Made by a program: the position numbers and the translations under genes. From Chara braunii (taxonomy: Eukaryota > Streptophyta > Charophyceae > Charales > Characeae), in NCBI GenBank assembly GCA_003427395.1, contig BFEA01000176.1, positions 1,075,618 through 1,112,628 on the forward strand: DNA of 37,011 nucleotides, written 5' to 3'. The notes below the pieces were generated by a model that was given only the letters and a program-made list of their open reading frames with translations, was not told the origin of the DNA and made no database searches. Below, piece by piece: positions 1 through 10,476 of this stretch. Numbering within the stretch: the stretch's first letter is position 1; every line of letters starts with the position of its first letter.

Positions 1-740
1 AGTCTAGACACAGCGATAATGACCAGGCGCTCTGTTCGGATGAAAACCGGGGATGAGGGTAGGTCTTTTTTTCCAGTTAGTTCACGGTTTTCGCCTCTTT
101 TGTTTCTGTCGCTTGTTGATTTTTTCGTTGTTTTTCTGTAGATGTCCTCGTTTATTTTCTGTCTTTTTGCTCTTGGGATTGTCTTCCTCTCCTGTCTGTA
201 TGCGCCTTTCCATTGTTCTCGTCTCCTTCGGCTCTCCATACCCTTTTCAATGATCTGAAACCACCAGTCTCTCCGAGTCTCGTTCCCAATGCAGATTTTT
301 GCTGCATGCAAATTCCCGCCGTGCAATTCCTTGGCAGCACCAGCCTTTTCTGCCAGTAGGCCTGAGCCGTGATTTTGTAGCGGGTTAACTGACATATCGG
401 AATGAATAGCTGGGAAAAGAAACTGGTACGAGTCCCCTCTGAGACCTCAGGCCAGTTCGTAAAAGAAAAAGGTTCTGCAATTTTCTTTTTAATTTTATAA
501 AAACCGAAGCTATACTCTTCTCTCAATTTCACCTTGCACTACTCACGTATCACTCCTAAGCCTACACAGCGGACCCCTGGAAGCATAGCTACCTCTCACA
601 GTTAAGGGGATGCATGTGGGCCCCCACCCGAATCGGCGGTGGTCGGGGAGTAGGGTGGGGCCGCCGGTGGGTGGTGGGTGGGACTGTTTGCCAGCAGCGT
701 CGATGGCCAGCACTCTCCTGAACACACCACCTATGCTGCT
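1..740. other. No gene recognised; G-rich stretch
   Basis: No reading frame here resembles a known protein. Four or more G runs lie close together at 653-682 (GGGTGGGG, then GGTGGGTGGTGGGTGGG), enough for a possible G-quadruplex on the + strand. Nothing else stands out. Confidence 0.4.
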
Positions 741-935
741 GCGCATTCATTGAACGCACGTTCCACGTTCAGTTTTTGAACGCGTTGAGCGCATGTGCAC
801 TGAATGCGGGTGAACGCAGTTGACGGATTTGTGACTGGGTGGAAATCATAGTTGCGGTGCACCTCGGTGTGCGGATTTGCGCATGAATTGCGCACCGCGC
901 GCAGCGCACCGAAGCGCAGCGCACTGGAAAAACTA
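741..935. repeat. GCGCA-rich block 1
   Basis: The short words GCGCA, GCGCAC and GAACGC recur many times here (for example near 738, 789 and 890-930), followed at 944-957 by an A tract. A similar block at 1880-2025 follows a CT and T tract. This may be a decayed CpG-rich short repeat or part of a retroposon. No family is recognised. Confidence 0.45.
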
Positions 936-1435
936 GCTCCACAAAAAAAAAAAAAGAGAGTAGGTGTTGTGTAATTTCTTAGGGCCCCCAACTCGGCAAA
1001 AATGTTAAACTCACCGCGTGAGCTCAGAAACCGGCCGCGCCCCAAGCTCAAAATTTTCTTTTGGGTAAGGGCTGCCAAATTTCGATTTCTGAAGGCCCTT
1101 CCCCCAAAAGTTTCAGAATGGGGAAGCATAAAATACTTTTAAAAAATAGGGCTCATTCCATCTTTTTTTTTAGGCGGGGTATGAAAGATGTTCTTCCCGC
1201 TCCCTTCTGCAAATCCCACACAGTGGTGGGGTAAGTTCGCAAAAAGGGGCAGTCGCCTGATAACGACCTGCCCCGCGAATCTTCGCAGAGATCACAACTT
1301 TATGTTTTCTATGGCCAGCCGACCACCAATATATGCTGAAGATTGGCGTTCAGGTCTGCATGTCGGCAGTTATGGGTTGGGATGAAGACGCCCGTGCCTC
1401 TCTCATTTTCTTGTTTTTTTTTCTTACGGTCCAGT

Positions 1436-1560
1436 GGGGCCTGCTCCACTAACCACCAAATGCACAAAAGACAGCATATGGCGGTGTATGGTTCCATGTT
1501 TTAGCAGAAGTTTATTCTACTGATATTATATACATTTGGTGAGTGGTGGAGGGAGGCCCT
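1436..1560 (-). mobile_element. Foldback MITE family 1, copy a (diverged)
   Basis: The left end (GGGGCCTGCTCCACTAACCA) is complementary to the right end (GAGTGGTGGAGGGAGGCCCT), giving a foldback of about 125 bp. The interior carries the family landmarks ATGCACAAAAGACA, a CCATGTTTTAGCAGAAG segment and TTTGGTGAG. It aligns in the same orientation as the copies at 31691 and 31873. No coding capacity, so it would depend on a transposase elsewhere. It is the most diverged full-length copy in the window. Confidence 0.7.
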
Positions 1561-1788
1561 GAGAATCACGTGGAGAAACGAACAGGGTCTAGCTAAGCTG
1601 GTGACCCATAACTGTCGAGCTACAGCCATGAACTCGAATCCACAGTATATACTGGTGGTCTGCCCCAATGTGTTTCGTGCATGACGAGGCCATCCTTCTC
1701 AGTGAAGCAGCGGCCCTCAATAGCTCCCCCTGCGTTGTAGGAGCCATTCGTGGTACCTGCAGGGGCATTCGAATTGACACAAAGGGGA

Positions 1789-1794
<6 letters not shown>

Positions 1795-1863
<69 letters not shown>
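1795..1863. repeat. (CT)n microsatellite
   Basis: About 34 uninterrupted CT dinucleotides, followed by a T tract (1865-1879). The long open frames across it on both strands are repeat artefacts (Ser-Leu or Arg-Glu repeats), not genes. Confidence 0.97.
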
Positions 1864-1867
<4 letters not shown>

Positions 1868-1879
1868 TTTTTTTTTTTA

Positions 1880-2025
1880 TTGCGCACATAGCGCACCTCC
1901 CTCAGCGCACTCACCGCGCACAGCGGACCGCACTGCGCACTGCGCACAGTGGGCGTGCTGTCATTCGAGCGCACAGCACAGTGCGCACCGCCCTGCACCG
2001 CACTGTGCACTTGTGCGCCGCAACT
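1880..2025. repeat. GCGCAC-rich block 2
   Basis: GCGCAC and its variants (TGCGCAC, AGCGCAC, CTGTGCAC) occur more than ten times in about 145 bp. The base composition matches block 1 at 741-935, and both lie beside a homopolymer tract. No family is recognised. Confidence 0.45.
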
Positions 2026-2180
2026 ATGGTCGAAATGCATCAGGGGGGGAAGGTTTTCACAAGGAGGAAGGGGGGGGGGAGGGAGTCGATGGTGGTTGGG
2101 AAGGGGCCTGGGCACCCTTTGCATCACTCCTTCAAACCACTAGTACTTGGCACAGCTATCGGCTGCAGAAAAAAGTAGAG

Positions 2181-2767
2181 TAGAAACGTTTGTAGTTGGA
2201 TGAATTCGGGCGCTCCTGTAGTGGCCCGTACGTTTCTAAAATTGTATCGCGTTAACGGGCATGACTGTAGGAAGTACTGGTGGTTTAATAAAAACAGAAG
2301 AAAAGAAAGAAAAACAAAAAAGAGGAAGAAAACAAAAAAGAAAACGAAAACAAGGAAGTCCTGGACCGGCGGAATGCTGCGGTCGGCGCAGAGCGCTCTG
2401 CCCAGCGGTTTTGGTCGCGAACTCGCGAAGCGAATTTTCGACCACGGTCAATCGAAGCACTACTGACGAGATAGTAGAAACGTTTCTAGTTGGACGAATT
2501 CGGGCGCTCCTGTAGTGGCCCGTATGTTTGTAAAATTGTGGCGCGTTAACGGGCATGACTGTAGGAAGTACTGGTGGTTTAATAAAAACAGAAGAAAAGC
2601 AAGAAAAAACAAAAAAGAGAGAAAACAAAAAAGAAAATGGAAACAAGGAAGTGCTGGATCGACGGAATGCTGCGGTTGGCGCAGAGCGCTCTGCCCAGCG
2701 GTTTTGGTCGCGAACTCGCGACGTGAATTTTCGACCACGGTCAACCGAAGCACTACTGACGAGATAG
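2181..2767. repeat. Tandem direct duplication, about 294 bp x 2
   Basis: Unit 1 (2181-2474) and unit 2 (2475-2767) both start TAGAAACGTTT and end ACTGACGAGATAGT. They share all landmarks in order: GAATTCGGGCGCTCCTGTAG, GGCATGACTGTAGGAAG, an A-rich purine stretch, then GGCGCAGAGCGCTCTGCCC. The units differ by scattered substitutions and small indels in the A-rich part, so this is a fairly recent duplication. The open frames here are incidental. Confidence 0.92.
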
Positions 2768-2998
2768 TGCCTCAGGATTACCGACTCTTCCCCCGGGTTG
2801 GGGCGAAGCGGCTATGGTGGGCAGGCTCCCGCAGCCGAGTTCGGATGACCGTCTTCCGGTGCAGCGCAGACAAGGGTCATAAGACGTTAAAGTAAGAATT
2901 AAGACTAAGGTGGTGAGGTTGAAGTGAAGGAGCTACACACGTCGTAATAGACCGGCAGGAGGGGCAGTAGGTTTAGAGAGGAGGAAGGCAAGGACAAG

Positions 2999-4639
2999 AT
3001 GGAGGAGGGAACAGGAGGACAGAAAATGAACGCGAGATCACCACCACCAGGACCAGCAGAGCCAACAAACTACCAGGAAGAAGAAGAGCGAATCAGATCG
3101 TTGCTAACACTATGTTTTGACGATGGGATCCACCCCACGGACTTAGACCCAGGAGAGATGGAGGTACAAGGAAGAGAAGTGAAGTTCACGCTAAATACAT
3201 CGTTGGACGAAATCTAGGTCAAGTGGCTGAAAGAACGGACAGTTTCGGTGATCATACGTGCGTTCGAGGATGGGTGGATTTTAGGTAGCGAGCGTTTCCA
3301 CGAAGAGGTGAGGAAAGGACGAGTAAAGACAAAAGGCCCAAATGCCCTTTCTTACGTGGCGAAATCCAGGGAGGTGGTGAACTTCATGTTAAGTGAAAGT
3401 GGGGTGGAGATCCCCACGAGGCAAGCAAATGTCAGTTATAAGATACAGTTCAAACCCTGGATGACGAAGGCAGAGTTCAGGGATTTGAGAAGGCAGGAGG
3501 ACGATAGGAGGTTTTGGGTGATAGCTGTTGAAGTCCCTCTGGACGATATGCCTTTTATTTATGTGCAAATTGAGCGAGCGATCGGTAAGATAGAGCGGGC
3601 TCAACCCCCTGATGCAGACCCTGACAGACCAGCCCTCGTGAATGCGAGGTTTGATGTGTTCTCGGATGCTAGAGGAAATATGAAAGATAGGGTGTGGATT
3701 CGCACCTCGAAGGGAGACAATTTGAAAGTGCGGCTGGCATGCTCCACCACACCAAAATGCCGGCTTTGCCGACAATTCTTCCACACGGATGAGGAGTGCT
3801 GCAGAAGAGGAGTGCAAAACAGAGAAACGACGGGGGGGAGGAACGGTCCTACCCAGCAACACTCACAGGCGCAATCAAGCACTAAACCGGGGACGAGTAG
3901 AAGACCCTAATATCAAGGTCCATTGGGCCCACAGCCCCAGGCGGAGGCGGCAATGCCTACAGGCTTCACGAACATGACCATCAATCCTACGTTCTCGCCA
4001 GGGCTTCACATTCAAGCAGGCCCTTCCATGCAAAACTTGTATCAGATGATGGCGACACTTCAAGGAACAACCATGCAAGTAGGGATACCAGGCAACGGAG
4101 GAAACTGGCCACACATGGGACAACAGCCGAATCAATTTCATGTAGGGATGCCCCCTCAATTTGGGGGGGGCTCCCTATATGGATATGGTAGTCAAGAGTG
4201 GTCATCGGCCTTCCAGAATTACGAGCTGAACCTCAACCTTCAAGAGTCGGGCCCCAAGTATGGCATGAGAGGAGGGGAAGGGTCTGCCTCGAGGGGGGCA
4301 GGAACGAGCCACTAGGAGGAGAGGAGCAACCAAACTCTCGAAGCCTCGATGCAGCCTAGGCGAAGCAATCAGCCCGGAGGTTGGGGATCGGAAGCGGTAC
4401 AAGAAGCGTCAACATCAGGAGTGCCATCAGACTTACAACACAGATTAAGACCAACAGGCAAGCAGCAAAGACTCAGCATGTCCTCAGTCAAGGAGCTACA
4501 TGCGGAACCCTCTGGGAAGTCATCATCACACTTGGTTGGACAACAAGGCGCGTCAGTAACACCTGGTCAAAAGACAACAAGAGACAGGCGGCTTGCGTTA
4601 ATGGCCAAAGTGAAGGTGCTGGGCTTGAACAACTGCTGA
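2999..4639 (+). pseudogene. LINE ORF1 (gag-like, CCHC zinc knuckle), broken
   Basis: One + reading frame runs from ATG at 2999 to TGA at 4637 and is broken by three in-frame stops: TAG at 3215, TAA at 3908 and TAG at 4313. It looks like the nucleic-acid-binding first ORF of a plant L1-type LINE. The N-terminal part is acidic and charged. The middle (3248-3750) holds a folded-looking basic and acidic segment. A CX2CX4HX4C knuckle (CRLCRQFFHTDEEC) is at 3758-3799, followed by a Gln/Gly/Met-rich tail. The frame itself has not shifted, so the stops are probably single-base changes in a dead copy. ORF1 binds the element RNA to form the retrotransposition particle. The matching ORF2 (endonuclease and RT) is not found downstream. 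The domain assignment rests on the knuckle and overall layout. Confidence 0.7.
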
Positions 4640-4649
4640 TCCCGTTAGC

Positions 4650-5174
4650 GTGCACAACAGTGAGAAATGGGTTCTGGATTATTACGTGGCAAACGGCCTT
4701 GTGGCCGTACACGTTACTTTCACAACAGGTGGACGATGCGCCCACTCCACGGATAATTATGCAAGCGGTAGAGTTATTATTTATGAGACATTTCCCTGCG
4801 TGCATGGTAATGGACTGTCCAATGGCGAGGATCATCACAGAAGTGGATGGCAATAGATTAAACTCTTCATACCTTTGGTGGATGTCAGACTGTCCACAGA
4901 GGAAGCAGGAAGATTGGAGGGCTTAGGGATGAGATTAGCATCCCTTGCATGGTTTGTGGAAGGTAGGAAACCGGAACTTGGAAGGATTGCAATCTCACCG
5001 AGACTGTCGGCAGAATGTCTGATAGAACTGAAGTTTCGGTTTCATAAGGAGAAAAGGCTGGACTCGCAGTTCGTAAGGGATTCCCTTACGCAGCTATGGG
5101 GAGCAAGTGCACAGGGGAAGGAGGCAGAAACATCCCATATCGAACTCTCGGGAGGATTACAGAGAAATGGTTAA
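4650..5174 (+). pseudogene. Coding-like remnant downstream of LINE ORF1
   Basis: A frame different from the upstream ORF1 stays open from 4650 to 5174 apart from one TAG at 4854-4856 (after Gly-Trp-Gln). The second part (4875-5174, about 99 residues) has ordinary protein composition. It may be the 3' part of the same element after a frameshift near 4640, or an unrelated fragment. I recognise no domain and see no RT or endonuclease motif. Confidence 0.3.
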
Positions 5175-6300
5175 GATTACCACTGTGTCCCATAACATAT
5201 GTGGCCTTGGTGACAAAGGGGGATTTTATTTTGATTTTGTGTTCATTGGATGTACCATGTAATGATTCAGATTTTTTTAGACTGTATATATATTCCTGTT
5301 GACTTCGATCAACTCTTTTCTATGTAACTATGTGTGGTTATAGCTTTCTTTTGACTAGTATCTAAATGGACTAGGATTGAGTTGTGGGTTTCACGCTTGG
5401 TTGAGATTGCCCTGGTCAACCGGCGTACGCTTCGTTCTTATGAGATCAGCGCTACAATGGGCGAACAACGTTCGGGTTCAATAGGCGTTTTAACCGCGCG
5501 CACCTATACTACAACGAGCGAGCAAACGCCCTCTCGGCTGACCCACCTCTGCAATTGCATTTAAAAACTTTCGCATGTGGGTCAGTAGCTCGGTAGGGAT
5601 ACGCCCCTAAGGGTGGTGACAACCCCTTAGGGAAGCAAGTTGTGCCTAGGGAAAACCTATCCTGTCGTAGGGGACCGCGGAAGTACAGCTGGTGCACCCG
5701 GCTAGAGCGGCGAAGGGACGACGCGACCGTGACAGTCTCAACCGTCCGTAGTGTTAATTATGCGTCATCCCCAAGTTTTCTTGGTTTTGTTTTTACTCCT
5801 GCGAGACACGACCGGGAGGGTTACCGCCTCTTTGCAAGAAAAGGCGAGGCCCGATGCGGTCGACCGGCTGACCTCTGGCCGATATTGTTCACTGTTGTAG
5901 CAGGTATCACACCTGTTGGTGGTGTAACTCTCGCATGCTCCCTCATTGGAGGCTTGATCACGGATGTGGCTGCTACAGGGTTCCCCGTAATACTATAATG
6001 ACAATAAAAAAGGCCTGAAAGACCGTCCTTTTCATATTCGCCAGAGGCATGGTTCCACTAGCAAGTGAGTAAGCTAAAGGGTCACTGGAACATCGGTGGG
6101 ACATCTCATAGCCGTTGGTGCACTGAAATCGGAGGGCCGCAAAATCAATACCCTTGTATATTTCGGAGTTGCGGTTTGATTTTCATTTTATGCTTCATTT
6201 TTTTATTTGTGAAAAATAGGATGCGGGGAAAAAAAAAAAAAAGTATGTTTTTGATGGCAAGGTTCAATTACAGAAAAAGAAAATCAAGTACTCACATGGG
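5175..6300. other. No assigned gene; one perfect short hairpin
   Basis: This may be the LINE 3' flank. At 5605-5613 and 5624-5632, CCCTAAGGG and CCCTTAGGG form a perfect 9-bp stem around a 10-nt loop. A frame at 5642-5998 (118 residues) ends in a hydrophobic Gly/Val/Leu/Ile-rich stretch that could span a membrane. It has no recognised domain, and I do not call it a gene. An A tract lies at 6229-6242. Confidence 0.35.
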
Positions 6301-6626
6301 AAAGTATTGACCTTGCTTTTTGTTTACGTCAATAGCAGTCCCTTCTAGTATTTCGTTTTGAATGTAAAATAGAAGAACATGGACACATTTGGCTGACCCA
6401 CCGGGTGAGGTGCTCCGACTGGGATAGAGATGGAGATGGTGGATGAGGGCGGAGCAAGATAGCACAACGCAACTCCCACACAGAATCCAACGCACGTACT
6501 CCAATGTAGAATGATCCAAAGTATAAAGTCTGGCTCGGGTACCCCAACGGACTGACGGAACTGGACTGGACTGGCTGGTACCAACAAAGGTACCGACTTG
6601 GACTTGACTACCTCAAATACAACACA

Positions 6627-6665
6627 GGCCTGTGAGAACAGGCCAAGGGGCTGGTCTCACAGGCC
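6627..6665. repeat. 11-bp perfect inverted repeat
   Basis: GGCCTGTGAGA (6627-6637) and TCTCACAGGCC (6655-6665) are exact reverse complements separated by 17 nt. Transcribed RNA would form a stable stem-loop on either strand. Nearby GGTACC words at 6577 and 6590 are also repeated. Function unknown. Confidence 0.75.
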
Positions 6666-6879
6666 GACTAGAGGTCAGCTACACGATCCTCGATCTATTA
6701 TGGATCACCTAGATACAGGCACGTTTTCGCCAAAAAGCGAAACTCTACCAAAAAAAAAGAAAACGCGAGTAGTCTAGGATGGGCAGCAAGCTCCATGCTG
6801 AGTCCATGCGATGCAACCTAGGATAGAAAATGTCACAAAAGCAGCAATGTCACAGCTAACAGCCTAAGTGAAAGCAAAA

Positions 6880-7080
6880 GCAACTAACTAGTATACATGT
6901 CATAGGAAAGCAGAAAGTAATGACAACTAAATCCTAGAATGTTAGAGGCAGTAGCCTCAGTCTGGAAACAACTGACTATTGTACAAGTCCTAAGAACAAC
7001 AAAAACAAAAACAACTAAATCATAAAAATGTCAGAGGCAGAGATCTTAGTCTGAGAGCAACAAAACAATGACGAGACAAC
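6880..7080. repeat. Diverged direct repeat, about 85-90 bp x 2
   Basis: Two segments share the same ordered words: ACAACTAAATC, then GTCAGAGGCAG or GTTAGAGGCAG, then a cAGTCTG word, then a run of CAACA. They start near 6922 and near 7008. The similarity is partial. Confidence 0.5.
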
Positions 7081-7900
7081 CATATGTTACAGGACGGGTG
7101 TGTCGCAAACCACAGGGTGGGATGGTCTTTGAGGGTGGCAAATGCGGGCTAGGGGTTGATAACTCCTAAGGGCATCCACACATAAAGACAAAGAGACAAA
7201 TGTCATCAGGCTCAGTGAGGGTAGGGAATTGGGGATGAGCAGAACCAATGATCGTAATAGATAGACCATCAGGGCGGGTAATGCTCGACTGAAGGGGTTA
7301 CCTCTATACAGGGTCGACCATGCAAGGGAATAAGGGAACCTGGTATACTGGGCGCATCTAGATGAAGCATGCAAGCCTGCCTAACTAGGACGTGAGGGCC
7401 GGCAGAGGGTAGAAAAAGTGATGGGTAAGGGAATCATGAAAATGACTCCTAAGGTGGGGGAAGTCGGAGCTAGATCCGTAACCTGGAAAGTCAGGGCAAT
7501 GCTACGGTCCCGATGTCTATGCGTATACCAAGGGAGAGCCCAACTCAGAGGAACCCGGCTAAGGGAGACGTCTGAAGTAGGCAGAGCTGATCGTGACGAA
7601 GTCAGTGGAGCTGTCAAGGATGTTCATGAAGAAAAGTCCAGAATGTCATCGAGGAAGAGCCGCAATGTCTACGATCTAAAGTAGCAAAAACTGAAGTGGA
7701 TGGACTACTGAGAAGTCGAAAACGTGGGAAGATAAGTCAGAGTCAATTGTCGTATCGAGCGGGACGACGATGAGTGTGTTATGGACGCTCAGAAGCATCC
7801 GGCTGTTGTTGAAGGTTTGCCTCAGATGGAGCAGGCTCGACTTCAGCGGCCTCCTCAACCGAGGGAGAAGGAAGAGGGTAAGTAGGCTGAGGAGGAGCAG
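7081..7900. other. 3' flank of the chromovirus, no clear LTR
   Basis: On the minus strand this follows the chromodomain and should hold the end of pol, a polypurine tract and the 3' LTR. I found no stretch here matching the 5' LTR candidate at 14565-15651 and no clear TGTTACGCCC terminus. The 3' LTR therefore appears lost, replaced or diverged beyond recognition by eye. Confidence 0.4.
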
Positions 7901-8644
7901 TCAACCCAGCACAACGAGCACGGTCATAGGCACGTACCAACATGCAAGCGTGAAGTGCTCGAGGGCCTTCCAAGTAGCCTCCTCATCAGGGTAACCCTTA
8001 CAACGTACGAGATACTCGACATGAGGAGGGTTGTCGTCAGTGACTCGGCGACCAATGATGTCTGAAACGAGGAACTCCTCGTGGTCGTCCAACATGATGG
8101 GTGGAGGGCGCTCGTATGGTCGTCCAGGGAAACGCTCAGACGGTCTGCGGTAGGAACGCAGTAACGAGACGTGGTTGACATCGTGCACACGGGCCTGGCG
8201 TAGGTAGTCGCGCAGCTTCACACAGAATTTGACCGGGCTAGATGTCGTATTAGAACCGACGGCCTGGATAATGCGGCATCGGCCAAAACAACGACGTCGG
8301 AACTTGCGAAGCGTGTCCGCTTCGAGCTGTAAGTGGCAGGCGTCAACAAACACATCATCAGTGACTTTGAATGAATGATCCATCCTCGATCGGTTCGCAC
8401 GTGCGGCCATGCCAGTATGGGAAGCGGCTATGTGCTCATGCACGGTCGTCATGATCGACGTCATGTGTGCAACCCAATCATCCAGCGCAGACAACTCATG
8501 TCGGAGTGCATCTGTGACGGTCGAAGGAAGTCGGCGGGAACACAAGGGTGATAGCCGAGGTCGCAATAGTAAGGCGACATCCCCGTGGCTGGCGAGACGG
8601 CATGGTTGTAGGCTATCTCCGCATGGGCAATATGGAGATCCCAC
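7901..8644 (-). pseudogene. Integrase C-terminus with chromodomain
   Basis: Minus-strand frame of 247 residues. The middle carries the usual post-integrase segment (VHDVNHVSLLRSY, equivalent to the FHVSLLRPY motif of plant gypsy elements). Residues about 189-237 form a chromodomain with EYLVRCKGYPDEEATW, matching the usual EYLVKWKGYP-EEATWEP. The Trp of the KWKG motif, a member of the aromatic cage that reads methylated histone tails, is Cys here, so histone binding is doubtful. The first ~45 residues of this frame are out of register: the true integrase sequence there lies in the frame of the ORF above. A frameshift near 8490-8510 joins the two. Confidence 0.8.
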
Positions 8645-9192
8645 TGCTGGTCGTCACAAACAATTTTTCAGAGAATATTTATGAGAGTCATGTTCATGAC
8701 CTCGGTTTGACCATCAGTTTGGGGATGATAAGACGAGGAGAAGTGGAGCTGGGTGCCATATACCTCGTGGAGTCGTCGTGAGAATCGGTTGGTAAAGCGT
8801 GGATCACGGTCATATATGATGCTCAGGGGTAAGCCGTGGTCACGCACGACTCGGTCAAACACGATGTCGGCGACCTCACGTGCACTGATGACATAGCGGC
8901 ACGGAATAAAACGTGCTCGCTTCGTGAAGTGGTCGACGATGACCAGGATAGCATCATGACCGCGGGGGGTAGGAGGACGAAGAGGACCGATAAAGTTCAT
9001 CGAGATGGACTGACAATGACCCTTAGGAATAGGAAGAGGCTGGAGCAAACCATAAGGCAGGTGGTTTGCACTGTTCACCTCCTGACAGGTGGGACACTCT
9101 GAGACGTAGTCCGTCACAAAGTCCTTGCGCTTTGGCCAGACGTACAGGCGGCTCACAAAAGCCAACCATATGACTGGCGGCTGCCTGGTCAT
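8480..9192 (-). pseudogene. Integrase core, inactive
   Basis: Catalyses insertion of retrotransposon cDNA. The zinc-binding end (ECPTCQEVN) is followed by the core. The first catalytic Asp (usual ISMDF) is Asn at 8997-8995 (SISMNFIGPL), so the triad is broken. The second Asp is in YDRDPRF (8811-8809) and the Glu in TDGQTEVMN (8703-8701), exactly 35 residues apart as in the DD35E family. A TGA at 8670-8668 stops the frame, but the same frame goes on into AYNHAVSPATGMSPYYC, a conserved integrase motif, so the TGA is a later nonsense change (CGA to TGA would fit). Sequence upstream of 9192 is frameshifted. Confidence 0.85.
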
Positions 9193-9420
9193 GAAACTCT
9201 GTCACTGCCTGGTCATGGAACTCTGCGACTGCCCAGACATGTAGCTGTCCAGTGCAGGGAACGTAAATGCGGGGCTCTCTGGTGCCCTATGAACCGTGTC
9301 AGTACACAAGACCATTGTCCCCGAGAGAGTAGTTTGGGACGATTTTGCCACTCTGAAGAGTCGCATGGATGTCGCAATAGGTTGGGCAGTGGTGGTACTG
9401 AGTGCGAAACTCATCGGTCA
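9193..9420 (-). pseudogene. RNase H to integrase linker, frameshifted
   Basis: This segment should hold the end of RNase H and the HHCC zinc finger of integrase. The minus strand gives only scattered family-like bits in different frames. A short direct repeat (CTGTCACTGCCTGGTCATG, then a near copy 21 bp later at about 9198-9240) duplicates FHDQA-coding sequence. The linker is decayed. Confidence 0.5.
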
Positions 9421-10041
9421 CTAAGTGGTGGACGGTGGTGACCAAGATGGCAGCGAGCTAGATCTGGTCCAGATTATGGTCAGGGCGCTGGGATAAGGTA
9501 TCTGCCACCTAATTGGTCTCACCCTTGATGTGCTAAGTGGTGAAATAAACTCGGATAGGTCGCGCCACCAGCAAGCCTGTCGAGGAGTGAGTTTCGACTT
9601 TGTCAGAAAAGCCTGGACAACAGAGTTGTCCGTGCGCATCGTGAATGGTGCCCCGTGCAAGTAGTGACGTCACTGTCGGGTGACATAAACTACTGCGAGA
9701 ACCTCACGTTCATCAACAGCGTAGTTTATTTTGGTGGGCATGAGTTGACGGGAGTAGAAAACTATTGGACAATTACCTGAACGAGACTTGACAGTGCCGT
9801 TCTCGGCGATGGTAGGAGAATAGTCAATAGAAGGCTTGTAAGTAGCTGGATGAGTAAGCGTCAGGCGAAAAACAGTGGTAGGGGTAGGGGGTGGGAAGTG
9901 AGGGATGCGAGGATGAGAGGAATCAGGAGAGGAGGGGAAAATCTGAGAAAGCACTGCTCTTACAATAAAGTCTGACACATCCGTAGTAAGCATAAAAGAG
10001 CGATCAAAATCGGATAGGTGGAGAACCGGTGCACATGTCAC
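9421..10041 (-). pseudogene. RNase H region, interrupted
   Basis: Degrades RNA in the RNA:DNA hybrid during reverse transcription. Motifs in order: APVLHLSDFDRSFMLTTDVS (usual TDAS), AVLSQ, an insertion of about 45 residues not usual for the family, then PIVFYSRQL, NYAVDEREVLAVVY. A TGA at 9672-9670 stands where the family has Trp (RRWRHYLHG). The same frame continues with RHYLHGAPFTMRTDNS and LTPRQACWW up to about 9540, after which the pattern shifts frame. The TGG-to-TGA change is a G-to-A transition. Confidence 0.82.
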
Positions 10042-10476
10042 CGCCTTCTTGAGGGTGCGGAAGGCGTCCTCGTGGAGGGTTGTCCAAACTCATGGTTCTT
10101 CCGAAGGAAGGTAGAGGTAAGGATGTAGGAATACCTAGCGTATCTCTTAATGAAATTACTACAGTAACTAGCGAGACCTAAGACATTGCGAAGCTGTTTG
10201 GCGGGTGTGGGGACGGGCCACTCCGCAATAGCAGTGATCTTCGCATAGTCCATATGGAGACCCTGGTCAAACACGTATTGTCCTAAGAAATTCACTTTGT
10301 GCTGCGTAAAGTGACACTTGCTCAGCTTGGCGTACAAGTCATGTCTGCGCAAGCGGTCAAGGACGTCGTGGAGGTGTCTGAGATGCTCCTTAAGGGTACG
10401 ACTGTAGATCAGGATACCGTCGAGGTAAACGATAACGTATTGCTCCAGGATGTCCTGGAAGGTAGCGAGTGCGTTC
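10038..10476 (-). pseudogene. Reverse transcriptase, palm C-terminal half and thumb; mutated YxDD
   Basis: Synthesises cDNA from the element RNA. The visible part starts at NALATFQDIL (usual TNAPATFQ). It continues through the catalytic motif VYLDGILIYS (10427-10416 for YLDG), then LYAKLSKCHF, VNFLGQYV and a WP-V-T---LR--LGLASYC thumb motif. The second catalytic Asp of YLDD is Gly, so polymerase activity is abolished. The N-terminal core of RT (fingers and the first catalytic Asp), roughly 110 residues, is absent between the pre-RT motif and this segment. Confidence 0.88.

Noticed and set aside
1620-2183. Long overlapping frames on both strands across the CT tract
   Set aside because: They exist only because (CT)n and (GA)n have no stops; composition is pure Ser-Leu or Arg-Glu.
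5642-5998. 118-residue frame with a hydrophobic C-terminus as a small membrane protein
   Set aside because: No homologous domain, no supporting promoter or splice evidence, and it lies in a transposon-rich flank.
7081-7900. 3' LTR of the chromovirus
   Set aside because: TGTAACATATGG at about 7092-7081 on minus begins with TG, but the following sequence does not match the 5' LTR.
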